A stretch of 64,000 bases of DNA from Chryseobacterium lathyri (GCF_003290185.1 NZ_QNFY01000013.1:1-64000); one strand, 5' to 3'; shown: positions 34,211 to 43,325, numbered from the stretch's first letter. Translations and numbers: made by a program. The notes: generated from the letters alone by a model not told the origin.

Positions 34211-34816
34211 ATGAAAATCAAGAAGATTTGCGACCATTGTGGGCTTGAATTTATTGCCCAAACAACAGTTACCAAATACTGTAGCAAAACCTGTAATTCG
34301 AGAGCTTATAAGCTTAATATTAGAGAACTTAGGGAAAAATTAACTGAAGCAACTCAGCTAGTTCCCAAAACCCAATCAAAACCTAAAGAAGATCCTAACT
34401 CTTATTTTGCACTTAAAACCCTTGATTATTTAACAATCAAGGAAGCTGCTGCATTGCTGAAATGTGATAAGAGAACAGTCTATCGAATGGTTAAGAGCGG
34501 CAGTATTCCAGCAGCTAATTTATCAATCAGAAAGATACGTCTATTAAAGAAAGATATTGATGCATTGTTTGAAGTCAAACCAAAGGTAGATCAAAAACCA
34601 ACGGAAGATTTGGAAAACCTAGAATGGACACCATTAAAAGATTGTTTTACCATTGGACAAATTCAAAAAGAATATAGCATTTCAGAAACATCTTTAAAAA
34701 ATCTTATTGCAAGACATAATATTCCCAAATTCCAAAAGGGAAAATTTGTGTATGTACCTAGAGTTAAAATTGAACATATTCTGAAGAGGATTCAGTTAGG
34801 TATTTATAGTGGTTAA
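34211..34816 (+). CDS. Zinc-finger/helix-turn-helix protein of the excisionase type
   Basis: 201 aa. The N terminus is a small Cys4 site (ICDHCGLEF...YCSKTCNSRAY). Two excisionase-like HTH_17 modules follow (TIKEAAALLKCDKRTVYRM near 75-95; FTIGQIQKEYSISETSLKN near 140-158). Such genes directly precede the integrase in many Bacteroidota elements. It probably controls integrase expression or excision, and the heptameric decamer array just upstream could be its own operator. Confidence 0.82.
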   Translation: MKIKKICDHCGLEFIAQTTVTKYCSKTCNSRAYKLNIRELREKLTEATQLVPKTQSKPKEDPNSYFALKTLDYLTIKEAAALLKCDKRTVYRMVKSGSIPAANLSIRKIRLLKKDIDALFEVKPKVDQKPTEDLENLEWTPLKDCFTIGQIQKEYSISETSLKNLIARHNIPKFQKGKFVYVPRVKIEHILKRIQLGIYSG

Positions 34817-34841
34817 TTATCAATTTATTTGGAACTCTGAC

Positions 34842-34871
34842 GCCAAATATCCCCTTTAACAACCAGTATAT
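34842..34871 (+). repeat. Weak phased decamer array upstream of integrase
   Basis: GCCAAATATC, CCCTTTAACA and ACCAGTATAT keep a C at the third position every 10 bp and end 46 bp before the integrase start. The later units are degenerate. Confidence 0.35.
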
Positions 34872-34917
34872 CTAGTCTTTATCATACAGTATTTATATTA
34901 CTCTAAAATCTAAGATT

Positions 34918-36087
34918 ATGTCAAAAGTAACACTAAGAAAAAAACCTATATCTAAAGGTAGACAATCTTTATTTCTGGACATATGGCCTCCAATATATAA
35001 TCCAGAAACAGGTAAAATGGAACGAAAGCACTACCTGAAATTATTCATATATAATCGTCCTAAAAATGACAACGAAAGGAAGTTTAATAAGGAAACTTTA
35101 GCTCTAGCCGAGTATGTAAGAGCCCAGCGTCATATAGAATTACAAAGTAAAAGATTCGATTTTATTTCTGAGGAAAAGATGAAGTCTAACTTTATCGAAT
35201 TCTTTGAACAGGAAGCAAGAAAGAGGAATAACTGTTATAACTGGGTAATGTCAGTTAGATATTTTAAGACTTTTGTGGGTCCTAAAATACCTTTCAACGA
35301 GCTTAATGAAACCCTATGCGAAGAATATGCTGACTACTTATTAACCTGTCCCGCATTGGGACGTAGGAAAACAATCAAGAAAAATACGGCGGTAGCCTAT
35401 TATGGACGGTTCAAATTAACATTGAAAGAAGCTTTTAAAAAACGTTTTCTTCCAACAGATTTAGGCTCAATAATAGACAGTATCACTCCCCAAGAAACAC
35501 ATCGCCCATTTTTATTTATGGAAGAATTGCAAAGAATGGCAAATGCAAAATGCGGCAATCCCATTGTAAAAAAAGCTGGACTATTTTCAGCGATGACCGG
35601 TTTCAGATATTCGGATGTAGAAAAGTTATTATGGAGTGAGATTCACGGCACAGAAGGAAATTATTACATAGTTTACAACCAAGAAAAAACAGAAAATGCA
35701 GAGTATCATCCAGTATCAGATCAAACAATCAAATTATTAGGGCAAAGAGGTAACTCTGATTCAAGAGTATTCGAAGGTTTAAATTACCATAACACAGTTG
35801 CTGAATTAAAAAAATGGTTAGTAAATGCGGGCATAGAGAAACATTTTACTTTTCATGGTTTTAGGCATACTTTTGCAACATTGCAAATTGCAGCTGGAAC
35901 TTCTATATATACTGTTTCAAAACTATTAGGTCATAAGGATATCAAAACTACTCAAATATACGCTAAGATTGTGGACAGTCTAAAAAAAGAAGCTTCTGAA
36001 AAAATTAAGATCAATCTATTTGACATCGGCAAGAACATTGTCGATCTGGAAAAGTGTGACAATCCAAAAGATATTATTAATATCTAA
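34918..36087 (+). CDS. Tyrosine site-specific integrase
   Basis: 389 aa. N-terminal arm-binding region (1-90), SAM-like core-binding region (90-190), catalytic domain (200-360). All catalytic positions are present: Arg230 (TGFRYSDVEKLLW), Lys257, His313 and Arg316 (HGFRHTFATLQ), His339 (LGHKDI) and Tyr348 (TTQIYAKI). Unlike the integrase at 18032, Arg I is intact. It is the recombinase expected to have inserted this element at mnmE about 1 kb to its left. Confidence 0.93.
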   Translation: MSKVTLRKKPISKGRQSLFLDIWPPIYNPETGKMERKHYLKLFIYNRPKNDNERKFNKETLALAEYVRAQRHIELQSKRFDFISEEKMKSNFIEFFEQEARKRNNCYNWVMSVRYFKTFVGPKIPFNELNETLCEEYADYLLTCPALGRRKTIKKNTAVAYYGRFKLTLKEAFKKRFLPTDLGSIIDSITPQETHRPFLFMEELQRMANAKCGNPIVKKAGLFSAMTGFRYSDVEKLLWSEIHGTEGNYYIVYNQEKTENAEYHPVSDQTIKLLGQRGNSDSRVFEGLNYHNTVAELKKWLVNAGIEKHFTFHGFRHTFATLQIAAGTSIYTVSKLLGHKDIKTTQIYAKIVDSLKKEASEKIKINLFDIGKNIVDLEKCDNPKDIINI

Positions 36088-36134
36088 AGTTGTGCTGGTT
36101 TGCCTAAACATCTATAGAAATTACCATAGCGTTT

Positions 36135-36174
36135 ACCTTTGAAGGCCAATTTGCGTCAGTCAAAGCCATTTATG
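36135..36174 (+). repeat. Phased decamer array 7
   Basis: ACCTTTGAAG, GCCAATTTGC, GTCAGTCAAA and GCCATTTATG, contiguous, ending 40 bp before the HTH start at 36215. The order ACCTT, GCC, GTCA is repeated in the array at 57205. Confidence 0.68.
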
Positions 36175-36214
36175 GATATAATCCCCTCTGTCTTTTTAAA
36201 TTGAATAGAAAATT

Positions 36215-36553
36215 ATGGAATACACATTTGACCAATTGCCAAATATTCTTAAAAGAATTGAAGAAAGATTGGACAGTATAGAAAACATTTTATTGGATCG
36301 AATTCAAAAGGAATCGAACGATATTGAATTTATTGGAGCAAAAGAGGCATGTAAGATTTTGAAATTATCATTGCCAACACTTTACTCAAAGGTCTGTTTA
36401 CGCGAGATACCATTTTATAAAAAAGGCAATAGGCTCCATTTTTCTAAAGTAGAATTATTAGAATGGATTCAAGAGGGTAAAGAAAAGTCTTTAAATGAAT
36501 TACATGAAAACGGAAAAGATTTTTTAAAAAAAATGGAAAAGAAAAGGTGGTAG
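36215..36553 (+). CDS. Excisionase-type helix-turn-helix protein
   Basis: 112 aa. N-terminal coiled coil (LPNILKRIEERLDSIENIL), then an HTH_17 domain (FIGAKEACKILKLSLPTLYSK, EIPFYKKGNRLHFSKVELLEW). It is a typical small regulator downstream of Bacteroidota integrases. A terminator follows. Confidence 0.85.
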   Translation: MEYTFDQLPNILKRIEERLDSIENILLDRIQKESNDIEFIGAKEACKILKLSLPTLYSKVCLREIPFYKKGNRLHFSKVELLEWIQEGKEKSLNELHENGKDFLKKMEKKRW

Positions 36554-36571
36554 TAAAGTGTCCCCCATTTT

Positions 36572-36610
36572 AATCCTTCCAAATATAAGGTTTGGAAGGA
36601 TTATTATTTT
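36572..36610. terminator. Bidirectional terminator
   Basis: AATCCTTCCAAA and TTTGGAAGGATT form a perfect 12-bp stem with a 7-nt loop and T-rich sequence after it, between convergent genes. Confidence 0.82.
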
Positions 36611-36630
36611 ATAAACTTTATGAAAATGAA

Positions 36631-36849
36631 TTATTCCAAATTGTTTTTAGGGGAAAAAAATTCCTTAATGGTTATGCTTTTTAGAAGTTTCAAAAACTCA
36701 CCTATTTCCTCTGCTTCTTCATCAGAAACAGGTTTATCTTCCTTTTCCATAATTTTCTTTATATTTTCAAGGTCTAACCCTTCTATTTCTATAAAACATG
36801 CATTAGTAAGCATTTCATAATTGTACCCCGTTTTTTTTCTCTTAGCCAT
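36631..36849 (-). CDS. Small acidic protein of unknown function
   Basis: 72 aa. Basic N terminus (MAKRKKTGYNYEM), then an acidic helical chain (IKKIMEKEDKPVSDEEAEEIG). No family is recognised. A strong terminator at its 3' end, convergent with the HTH gene, supports it as real. Confidence 0.55.
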   Translation of the reverse strand: MAKRKKTGYNYEMLTNACFIEIEGLDLENIKKIMEKEDKPVSDEEAEEIGEFLKLLKSITIKEFFSPKNNLE

Positions 36850-37232
36850 AATAACAGGAAACAGGTTAAGTAATAAGACCTTAACATTAAAATTCGATTA
36901 TTGTTCACATTTCATAAGAGCCGATAAAACTGATTTTGACTTATACGGTAACTGCACAGTAGTGTACGAATATTGACTTAATACTTTCAAATATTAAATA
37001 GCAAATAATTACACCATACATTAATTTAAATTGCTTTACAATCAAATTATAAACACATAAATATTATAACAGAAACGCACGTATTGAATGGATGTTATTA
37101 GTAAAAAATATATAATGAATAATTAATAAGGAAATTAAATATTTCGCGACGTAGGGAAAAAATATTATATTTTTAAGATTGCTGATATCACTGGACCTGA
37201 TAGTTTACGAACCTTAGTAATATATTTTTACC
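36850..37232. other. AT-rich gene-free region
   Basis: 383 bp between the divergent 36849 gene and rteC. No gene, decamer array or strong hairpin was seen; promoters for both flanking genes are expected here. Confidence 0.4.
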
Positions 37233-38081
37233 ATGATAAAATCAATTTATGATACTATAGTAAAACGTATTGAAATTCAAGAGTACAAAATTACACTAGA
37301 TAAGGAAAAGGTAATTAAAGAAGCTAACCAAATGACTTTTGTCCTCCAAGAATTACTTATTGAAACTAAAAATCTTGTAGCAGAAAAAGGATTTATTGAT
37401 AAAAAACAGGAGATTAATTTTTTCAAGAACATTAAACCTCAGATTCTTGGAAAACTTATATACTACAATAAGATTTATAGGATTGAAACATCTTGTCCTG
37501 CCAAAGGTGGCGAGTTTTACAAAACGTATTTTGAAAATGAATTAGATAAATTAAACAAAGAGTTTAAAGAGCATTTCGTAGATTCAGATTTCTACCGATA
37601 TATTAAATCAGGTCGAGAGGATCTTGATGAAAAGTATTTCTCACTGGGGAATATAGATATTATGGAAGGCTTGAATAGTTTTGTATTTGAAATTGATCCA
37701 CATTTTTCTACATACTACGATTACAAAGTTGCCCATATTATCGCAGATGAACTTTTATATAACTACATAAGAAACAGATTAAATCCTGAATCTGAAGGTC
37801 AGTCGACGTCCTTAACTTACATAAATTATGATGATATGTTCTGGACCGATTCCAAAAATGCTTTGATAGAACTAATTTATGCCTTATATGCAGCCAGGTC
37901 ATTATCAAATGGAAGATTGGCTATATCAAAAATCAGTGCGATAACAGAAACACTATTTCAGATCGAATTGGGCGATTTCCATCATGCATTCCATCGCATG
38001 AAAGTTAGAGCCGGAAGTAAGACAGCATTTTTAGATTATCTAAAAGTAAGTTTGGAAGAATATATGAATAAAAATCTTTAA
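37233..38081 (+). CDS. rteC: RteC-family regulator
   Basis: 282 aa, matching RteC of CTnDOT in length and layout: long helical N terminus, KPQILGKLIYYNKIYRIE, conserved central DSDFYRYIKSGREDLDEKYF, C-terminal winged-helix-like region ending near RAGSKTAFLDYLKVSLEEYM. In CTnDOT, RteC binds upstream of the excision operon and activates it. Here the next operon is HTH-DUF3945-topoisomerase III, consistent with the same circuit. RteA/RteB two-component genes are not seen. Confidence 0.87.
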   Translation: MIKSIYDTIVKRIEIQEYKITLDKEKVIKEANQMTFVLQELLIETKNLVAEKGFIDKKQEINFFKNIKPQILGKLIYYNKIYRIETSCPAKGGEFYKTYFENELDKLNKEFKEHFVDSDFYRYIKSGREDLDEKYFSLGNIDIMEGLNSFVFEIDPHFSTYYDYKVAHIIADELLYNYIRNRLNPESEGQSTSLTYINYDDMFWTDSKNALIELIYALYAARSLSNGRLAISKISAITETLFQIELGDFHHAFHRMKVRAGSKTAFLDYLKVSLEEYMNKNL

Positions 38082-38096
38082 TCATTCAAACCAACG

Positions 38097-38122
38097 GACA
38101 ACCAAATGGTTGTCTTTTTTTT
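38097..38122 (+). terminator. Terminator of rteC
   Basis: GACAACCA-AA-TGGTTGTC stem followed by eight T. Confidence 0.8.
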
Positions 38123-38257
38123 GCCAAGATCTGCCAAGGTCTACCAAGTTTCCTAATTTTTCTAGATCATTGATAATACCTTTTATAACGAATTTTAGCA
38201 CTAATGAAAAAAATAAATATTTCATATTTCTCTTGGTACGGCTGTCGTAAACTTGGT
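38123..38257. promoter_or_regulatory. Opposed phased sites upstream of the excision-type operon
   Basis: GCCAAGATCT, GCCAAGGTCT and ACCAAGTTTC put CCAAG at 38124, 38134 and 38144 (10-bp steps). The reverse word CTTGG occurs at 38232-38236 and 38252-38256 (20-bp step), the latter within AAACTTGGT, the exact complement of ACCAAGTTT. The far pair ends 58 bp before the HTH start. RteC or Xis-like proteins are the obvious candidates to bind. Confidence 0.5.
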
Positions 38258-38314
38258 TGATTATATTTTTTATGTCGAAGAAATTTGTATCAGAACAAAT
38301 AATTATGATCAGAT

Positions 38315-38629
38315 ATGAATATTGACAGATTAGAATTTATAGCCTGGATGGAACGAATCATGGATCGATTTGATTTGATTTCCCAAAGTGTAAGAGAAAT
38401 GAAAAAAAATAATAATGCAATTGATGGAGAAGAATTGCTTGACAATCAAGATCTACTTCAAATGCTGAAAATTAGTAATCGTTCTTTGCAACGATACAGG
38501 TCCGAAGGTAAATTACTCTATTACACTATTAGCGGTAAACTTTATTACAAATTGTCGGATGTTCACCAATTTATTCGGGACAGTTTCAATACTCCAACCA
38601 AACGTAAAAGGAAAATGACAGACGAATAG
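38315..38629 (+). CDS. Xis2-like helix-turn-helix protein
   Basis: 104 aa. Helical N terminus (FIAWMERIMDRFDLISQSV), then HTH_17: ELLDNQDLLQMLKISNRSL, YRSEGKLLYYTISGKLYYK. It has the same design as the two Xis-like proteins of element A. As the first gene before DUF3945 and topoisomerase III, it occupies the xis2 position of the CTnDOT xis2c-xis2d-orf3-exc operon, with only one xis copy. Confidence 0.84.
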   Translation: MNIDRLEFIAWMERIMDRFDLISQSVREMKKNNNAIDGEELLDNQDLLQMLKISNRSLQRYRSEGKLLYYTISGKLYYKLSDVHQFIRDSFNTPTKRKRKMTDE

Positions 38630-38707
38630 TTCCTTCTAATTCCAACATGCAGGTTCGTATCAATATATAAAATACCTTGATCTGAGATTTTATAAAGTAT
38701 TAATGTT

Positions 38708-40159
38708 ATGAGCAATAATCAATCACCAACGCACAAATCAGATCAGGTAAATGATTTAACGGATACATTACTTGTGCATGATAAGGAGGCCAATAAAATT
38801 TTGGCTGTAAAGGGTATTAAGAAAAAATCTGGAGAGAAGGATAAATTAGAAACGGTAGATCCGGCAAAAAGAAAGGAAAATTCATTTTTGAAAATTAATA
38901 AAAATGAAGATATGCTTTCCAATTTTTTAAGGAATTTCTTTAGCCAGATTAGTAATCCTACACGATTTAATTTTTTTAAAGTCCCTATTCAGAGTGCGGT
39001 ACTGATAGCAAAAAAAATGCAACAGTTTGTTAATTCCGCAAAACTTGAAGGAGCAGATCTTTTGAAAGGTCTTAAAGAAATTATAAACCCACAAAATAAT
39101 AAAAATACTATGGCACAACAAGAAAACAAACCTGAAAATAGCAACCGCTATTCAGTGGACAAAATTGACTGGAAGAGTCTTCAAAATTTTGGTTGGACAC
39201 GGGAAGATTTCGCCAAAACTGGTCTACTTGATTCTCTATTAAAAGGATTCAAAACAGCCGAAATGCTTCCAATATCAGTAAAAGTCGGAAATCAAAAACT
39301 CGATACAGAAGGCAAACTTTGGCTTGAAATGGGCAAAAATGGTAAGGCTGTCTTTAACATGCTTCCAAAGAAGAATGAAATAGAATTGGATAAACCGTTT
39401 TTTGGCCATCAATTTACAGATGAAGACAAGGCTCACTTGTTGGAAAAAGGAAACATGGGACGAGCTGTTAATCTGACGGAAGACGGTAAAACTCATCTGC
39501 CTCATTTAATAAGCCTTGATAAGGATACAAAGCAAGTGGTTGCTTATTCAGTAGCAAACATTCAAATTGATGATGTGATCAAGGGAGTGACAATTTCACC
39601 TGAGCAAAAAAAAGAGTTATTGGAGGGGAAATCAATATACCTTGAAGGAATGCTTTCAAAGCGTAATTCTTTGTTTAACGGAGAAATTCAATTTAATGCA
39701 TTTAAAGGCCATATCGAGTTTCAGTTTGATAAAGGTAATGCTAAAATGCAAAATCAGGTAAATTCTCAAAGTCAATCCACTGAGATACCTAAAGTTTACA
39801 GAAGGAAAGAGTTTACATTCGACCAGTACAATAAGATTTCAAACGGCGAAACAGTATATATTGCTGATTTTAAAAATGATTCAGGAAAAGAATATCCTGG
39901 ATATGTTTGGCTTAATAAAGAGAGTGGGAAGTTAGACTTTAATTTTAAAAATCCCAATAATCTTAAGCAAAAGTCAACCCCTGCAGAAACTCAAAAAACG
40001 CAAGTTGCAGTTAATTCTGAGGGTAAAACAAATGTAGCTACAAAGAATATTAACGACCCATTAAAGTCAGGACAAACATCACCTCGCAATAAAACGCCGC
40101 AGAATAAACAAAATGGGGTATCTAATGCTACTAAAAAAAGAGGTCGCAGGGCATCATAA
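38708..40159 (+). CDS. DUF4099/DUF3945 domain protein (orf3-like)
   Basis: 483 aa. Disordered Lys-rich N terminus (1-60), a helical segment, a DUF4099-like region (about 150-215: IDWKSLQNFGWTREDFAKTG), then three DUF3945-type repeats (near 240, 300 and 375) each with GKSIYLEGM- or GETVYIADF-like cores. The tail is Asn/Lys-rich. Such proteins lie next to topoisomerase III in Bacteroidota ICEs. Function unknown, probably DNA processing during excision or transfer. Confidence 0.82.
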   Translation: MSNNQSPTHKSDQVNDLTDTLLVHDKEANKILAVKGIKKKSGEKDKLETVDPAKRKENSFLKINKNEDMLSNFLRNFFSQISNPTRFNFFKVPIQSAVLIAKKMQQFVNSAKLEGADLLKGLKEIINPQNNKNTMAQQENKPENSNRYSVDKIDWKSLQNFGWTREDFAKTGLLDSLLKGFKTAEMLPISVKVGNQKLDTEGKLWLEMGKNGKAVFNMLPKKNEIELDKPFFGHQFTDEDKAHLLEKGNMGRAVNLTEDGKTHLPHLISLDKDTKQVVAYSVANIQIDDVIKGVTISPEQKKELLEGKSIYLEGMLSKRNSLFNGEIQFNAFKGHIEFQFDKGNAKMQNQVNSQSQSTEIPKVYRRKEFTFDQYNKISNGETVYIADFKNDSGKEYPGYVWLNKESGKLDFNFKNPNNLKQKSTPAETQKTQVAVNSEGKTNVATKNINDPLKSGQTSPRNKTPQNKQNGVSNATKKRGRRAS

Positions 40160-40170
40160 AAATCTAAAGT

Positions 40171-42258
40171 ATGAAAGCAGTAATAGCAGAAAAACCAAGT
40201 GTCGCCCGCGAGATAGCATCTCTCCTGGGGGCTACAGAAAAGCATGATGGATACCTCAAAGGCAATGGGTATGTGGTCACCTGGGCAATAGGTCATTTGA
40301 TTTCCTTAGCAATGCCATCAGATTATGGTATAGCAGGCTTTAAAAAGGAAAGTTTACCAATTTTACCAGATCCATTCATCCTTACAGTAAGGAAAATAAA
40401 GAAAGAGAAAGGGTATCTGGATGATCCAGGTGCAGTAAAGCAGTTGAAAATTATAGAAACGATTTTTGAAGAATGTGAAAGCATAATCGTTGCTACTGAC
40501 GCCGGAAGAGAAGGTGAACTCATATTCAGGTATATCTATGATTATTTGAATTGTAAAAAACCATTTGATCGTCTTTGGATTAGTTCATTAACAGAAAAAG
40601 CCATCCATCAAGGTTTTGCAAGTTTAAAGCCAGGATATGATTTTGACGGATTATTCTTTGCCGCCCAAGCCAGAAGCCGTGCTGATTGGCTGGTAGGAAT
40701 AAATTCAACGCAGGCACTTTCATTGCAAGCCGGAAATGGGGTTTATTCTTTAGGGAGAGTTCAAACTCCGACTTTAAGTTTAATTTGCAAGAGATACATA
40801 GATAATAAAAATTTTAAAGTTGAGACCTATTGGCAATTAGAACTTAAATATTCAAAAGATGGAATGACCTTTTCTAGCATCTCCAAAGATAAATGGAAAG
40901 ATAAAGATAAAACGATGGAGGTCATGAAATCCATCGAGCGTCTCGGAAATTCAGTTGTTAATTCTGTAACTACTCGTAATTCAAATGAACAGCCCCCATT
41001 ACTTTTTGATCTTACTGCTCTGCAAAAAGAAGCCAACAAGAAACTAGACCTCACAGCCGAAGAAACCTTATCGATTGCTCAAACCCTGTATGAAAAAAAG
41101 TTCATTACATATCCTAGAACTGGCAGCAAGTATCTTTCTAACGATATCTGGCCGGAAATACCAGATTTGGTAAGAGCGCTGGAAAATCGAGAAGGATATA
41201 AAGAACGGATCAACAATGTTAAATGGGGTCGATTTAATAAAAGGATTGTTAATGATCTAAAGGTTACTGATCACCATGCATTATTGATAACAGAAAAAAT
41301 TCCTTCTGCTCTTTCAACTAAGGAAAATGCAATTTATGATATGATTGCCCTAAGACTCCTTGAAGCCATTTGCTATCAATGCGCAAAAGAAATTACAGAC
41401 ATAAAACTTGAATCCTTGCATTATGAATTCATTTTGAAAGGAGCACGAGTTATAGATCCCGGCTGGCGTGCGATACAAAATCATTTTCAAGATGAGGACA
41501 AGGAAGAGGAAGTTTTAATGGACATTCCAATTTTAAAAGAAGGTGATTCACTCAATATTAAAGAAGGAAGTATTTTAGAAAAGAAAACTCGACCACCTGC
41601 ACTGTATACTGAGGCTGGTCTTTTATCAGCAATGGAAAATGCAGGTAGACAGATTGAGAATGAAGAAGAACGAAAATCGCTTGATAATATTGGTATTGGT
41701 ACTCCTGCCACGCGAGCAGCAATAATTGAGGTTTTATTTGATCGGAATTATATTCTACGAGAGAAAAAAAATCTAATCCCTACCCAAAAAGGACTTCAAG
41801 TTTATGAACTTGTAAAGGAAAAGAAAATCGCTGATGTATCAATGACAGCCCAGTGGGAATTAGCTCTTCAAAAAATAGAAAACAACGAATTGGATTCACA
41901 GGTGTTCCAAAAGGAAATGGAGGATTACGCTAAAAGTATTACTTCGGAATTATTATCTACAACTATAGTAGCCAATACTCCAGCATTAAAATGCCCAAAA
42001 TGCAAAAATCATAATTTAATTTTTAATGATTATGTTGTTAAATGTCCTGACCAGAATTGCCAATGGATTCAATTTAAATCTGTTTGTGAGGTTACACTTA
42101 GTGATAAAGAAATAGAGAACTTGATTTTAAAAAAGAAAACATCCCTTTTACGAGGAATGAAAAGCAGGTCCGGGAACAAGTTTGATGCATATATTTTACT
42201 AGATGAAGATGGGAAGACATCATTTGATTTTGGAAAACCGAAAAAAAAGAGAAAATAA
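40171..42258 (+). CDS. topB: DNA topoisomerase III (Exc/TopB-like, type IA)
   Basis: 695 aa. N-terminal Toprim domain (KAVIAEKPSVAREIA; acidic DAGREGE at about 110-116), the type IA core with catalytic Tyr314 in FITYPRTGSKYL, and a C-terminal zinc-ribbon-like CPKCKNHN...CPDQNCQ region. The usual TYPRTD has Gly for Asp, as I recall from element-borne forms. In CTnDOT the Exc protein of the excision operon is a topoisomerase of this class. It starts 11 bp after the DUF3945 gene and is followed by a good terminator. Confidence 0.92.
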   Translation: MKAVIAEKPSVAREIASLLGATEKHDGYLKGNGYVVTWAIGHLISLAMPSDYGIAGFKKESLPILPDPFILTVRKIKKEKGYLDDPGAVKQLKIIETIFEECESIIVATDAGREGELIFRYIYDYLNCKKPFDRLWISSLTEKAIHQGFASLKPGYDFDGLFFAAQARSRADWLVGINSTQALSLQAGNGVYSLGRVQTPTLSLICKRYIDNKNFKVETYWQLELKYSKDGMTFSSISKDKWKDKDKTMEVMKSIERLGNSVVNSVTTRNSNEQPPLLFDLTALQKEANKKLDLTAEETLSIAQTLYEKKFITYPRTGSKYLSNDIWPEIPDLVRALENREGYKERINNVKWGRFNKRIVNDLKVTDHHALLITEKIPSALSTKENAIYDMIALRLLEAICYQCAKEITDIKLESLHYEFILKGARVIDPGWRAIQNHFQDEDKEEEVLMDIPILKEGDSLNIKEGSILEKKTRPPALYTEAGLLSAMENAGRQIENEEERKSLDNIGIGTPATRAAIIEVLFDRNYILREKKNLIPTQKGLQVYELVKEKKIADVSMTAQWELALQKIENNELDSQVFQKEMEDYAKSITSELLSTTIVANTPALKCPKCKNHNLIFNDYVVKCPDQNCQWIQFKSVCEVTLSDKEIENLILKKKTSLLRGMKSRSGNKFDAYILLDEDGKTSFDFGKPKKKRK

Positions 42259-42265
42259 TACAGTT

Positions 42266-42300
42266 AAAATGGTGGCTAACATGTCACCATTTTATTTTTT
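42266..42300 (+). terminator. Terminator of topB
   Basis: AAAATGGTG and CACCATTTT form a 9-bp stem followed by a T-rich run. The ICE excision-type operon ends here and cargo follows. Confidence 0.78.
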
Positions 42301-42359
42301 ATTCAAATTTCAGTGAAATTTTAAATGTAATGTTGATCAATGGTAGCGCTATTCTGGTG

Positions 42360-42381
42360 GTGCTAATTCAGGAATTAGCAC
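42360..42381. promoter_or_regulatory. Perfect inverted repeat at the cargo left edge
   Basis: GTGCTAATTC-AG-GAATTAGCAC is a 22-bp near-palindrome, followed by CACTTTAAAGTG. It lies 145 bp before the MauE gene. No T-run follows, so an operator or a recombination scar fits better than a terminator. Confidence 0.5.
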
Positions 42382-42525
42382 TTTAAAGTGTTGCTTTCTA
42401 ATGAAATACAACTTTACATTTGTCTTGTTCACGATATGATTTTTCAATTGAAGGAAACTGGTATAGTAATGCCGAAAAGAAATAATTAAAGTTAAATCCT
42501 TCAAAACTAACAAATTAACCAAGTC

Positions 42526-42972
42526 ATGCGAAATAAAAGACTAATTATAGATATTGTTGTCCTGCTACTGGTGATATTGTTTCTTTATACAGCAGTGAGC
42601 AAATTTGTGGATTTTAAGGGTTTCACTTATGACTTAAATAATCAACCATTCCCAAACAGTTTAACCCCGATTCTGCGATGGTTAGTTCCGCTTACTGAAA
42701 TAGGAATAGTTTTAGGACTCATATTTGAAAAAACAAGGTTACTGGCATTATACGCATCATTAATTTTAATGAGCCTCTTCACAATTTATACAGCACTTGT
42801 ATTATTCCATGTGTTCGAATATGTACCATGTAGCTGTGGTGGTGTAATAAAGCATCTAAGCTGGCCGCAACATTTAATTTTCAATCTATTTTTTGTTGTT
42901 ATCACCTATTTGGCTATTTGGTCCTTCAAAAAATCTGAGCCAGAAAACTATACATATAATCAAATACAATAA
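42526..42972 (+). CDS. MauE/DoxX-like redox-associated membrane protein
   Basis: 148 aa with four membrane helices (IVVLLLVILFLYTAVSKFVD; ILRWLVPLTEIGIVLGLIF; LLALYASLILMSLFTIYTAL; LIFNLFFVVITYLAIWSF). The loop before the last helix carries PCSCGG, the conserved Cys pair of MauE-type proteins, which support disulfide formation or electron transfer at the membrane. It is followed by two DUF6520 peptide genes in the same direction. The N-terminal domain of the protein at 60399 is a close relative. Confidence 0.85.
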   Translation: MRNKRLIIDIVVLLLVILFLYTAVSKFVDFKGFTYDLNNQPFPNSLTPILRWLVPLTEIGIVLGLIFEKTRLLALYASLILMSLFTIYTALVLFHVFEYVPCSCGGVIKHLSWPQHLIFNLFFVVITYLAIWSFKKSEPENYTYNQIQ

Positions 42973-43070
42973 ATGAGATCAGTTTAATGAATCATAATTA
43001 TTGGGTCCAAAATAAGGGGAAGCTGAAAACCTTCAAACCAGAGTAAGCAACAAATCAAAAACTTTTTATT

Positions 43071-43325
43071 ATGAAAAATTTTAAATTATTATTAGGTGCG
43101 GCAGTATTATTTGCCGTTGGAAGCGCTTTCACTTCAAGTAATAAAGCCGCTGGAGAGTATGTGTTAATTAGTGGTACTTACCAATTAAAATCAAGCAGAC
43201 CAGCAGGAAACTGCGAAAGTATGCAAAGTGCAACCTGCGATTATACTAAAATTAATCCGTCAGGAAGTAATACTGATCCATCAAATTTTACTCCTCATAC
43301 GACTAACGCTAGTTGGGTTGAGTAA
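43071..43325 (+). CDS. DUF6520-family secreted peptide, copy 1
   Basis: 84 aa. Signal peptide about 1-20 (LLGAAVLFAVGSAFTSS). The mature part has a short strand (GEYVLISGTYQLKSSRP), a CX7C pair and a conserved tail (DYTKINPSGSN, DPSNF). It lies 99 bp after MauE and 64 bp before a second copy. The cysteines are the probable substrate of MauE/TlpA redox partners (inference). Confidence 0.8.
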   Translation: MKNFKLLLGAAVLFAVGSAFTSSNKAAGEYVLISGTYQLKSSRPAGNCESMQSATCDYTKINPSGSNTDPSNFTPHTTNASWVE

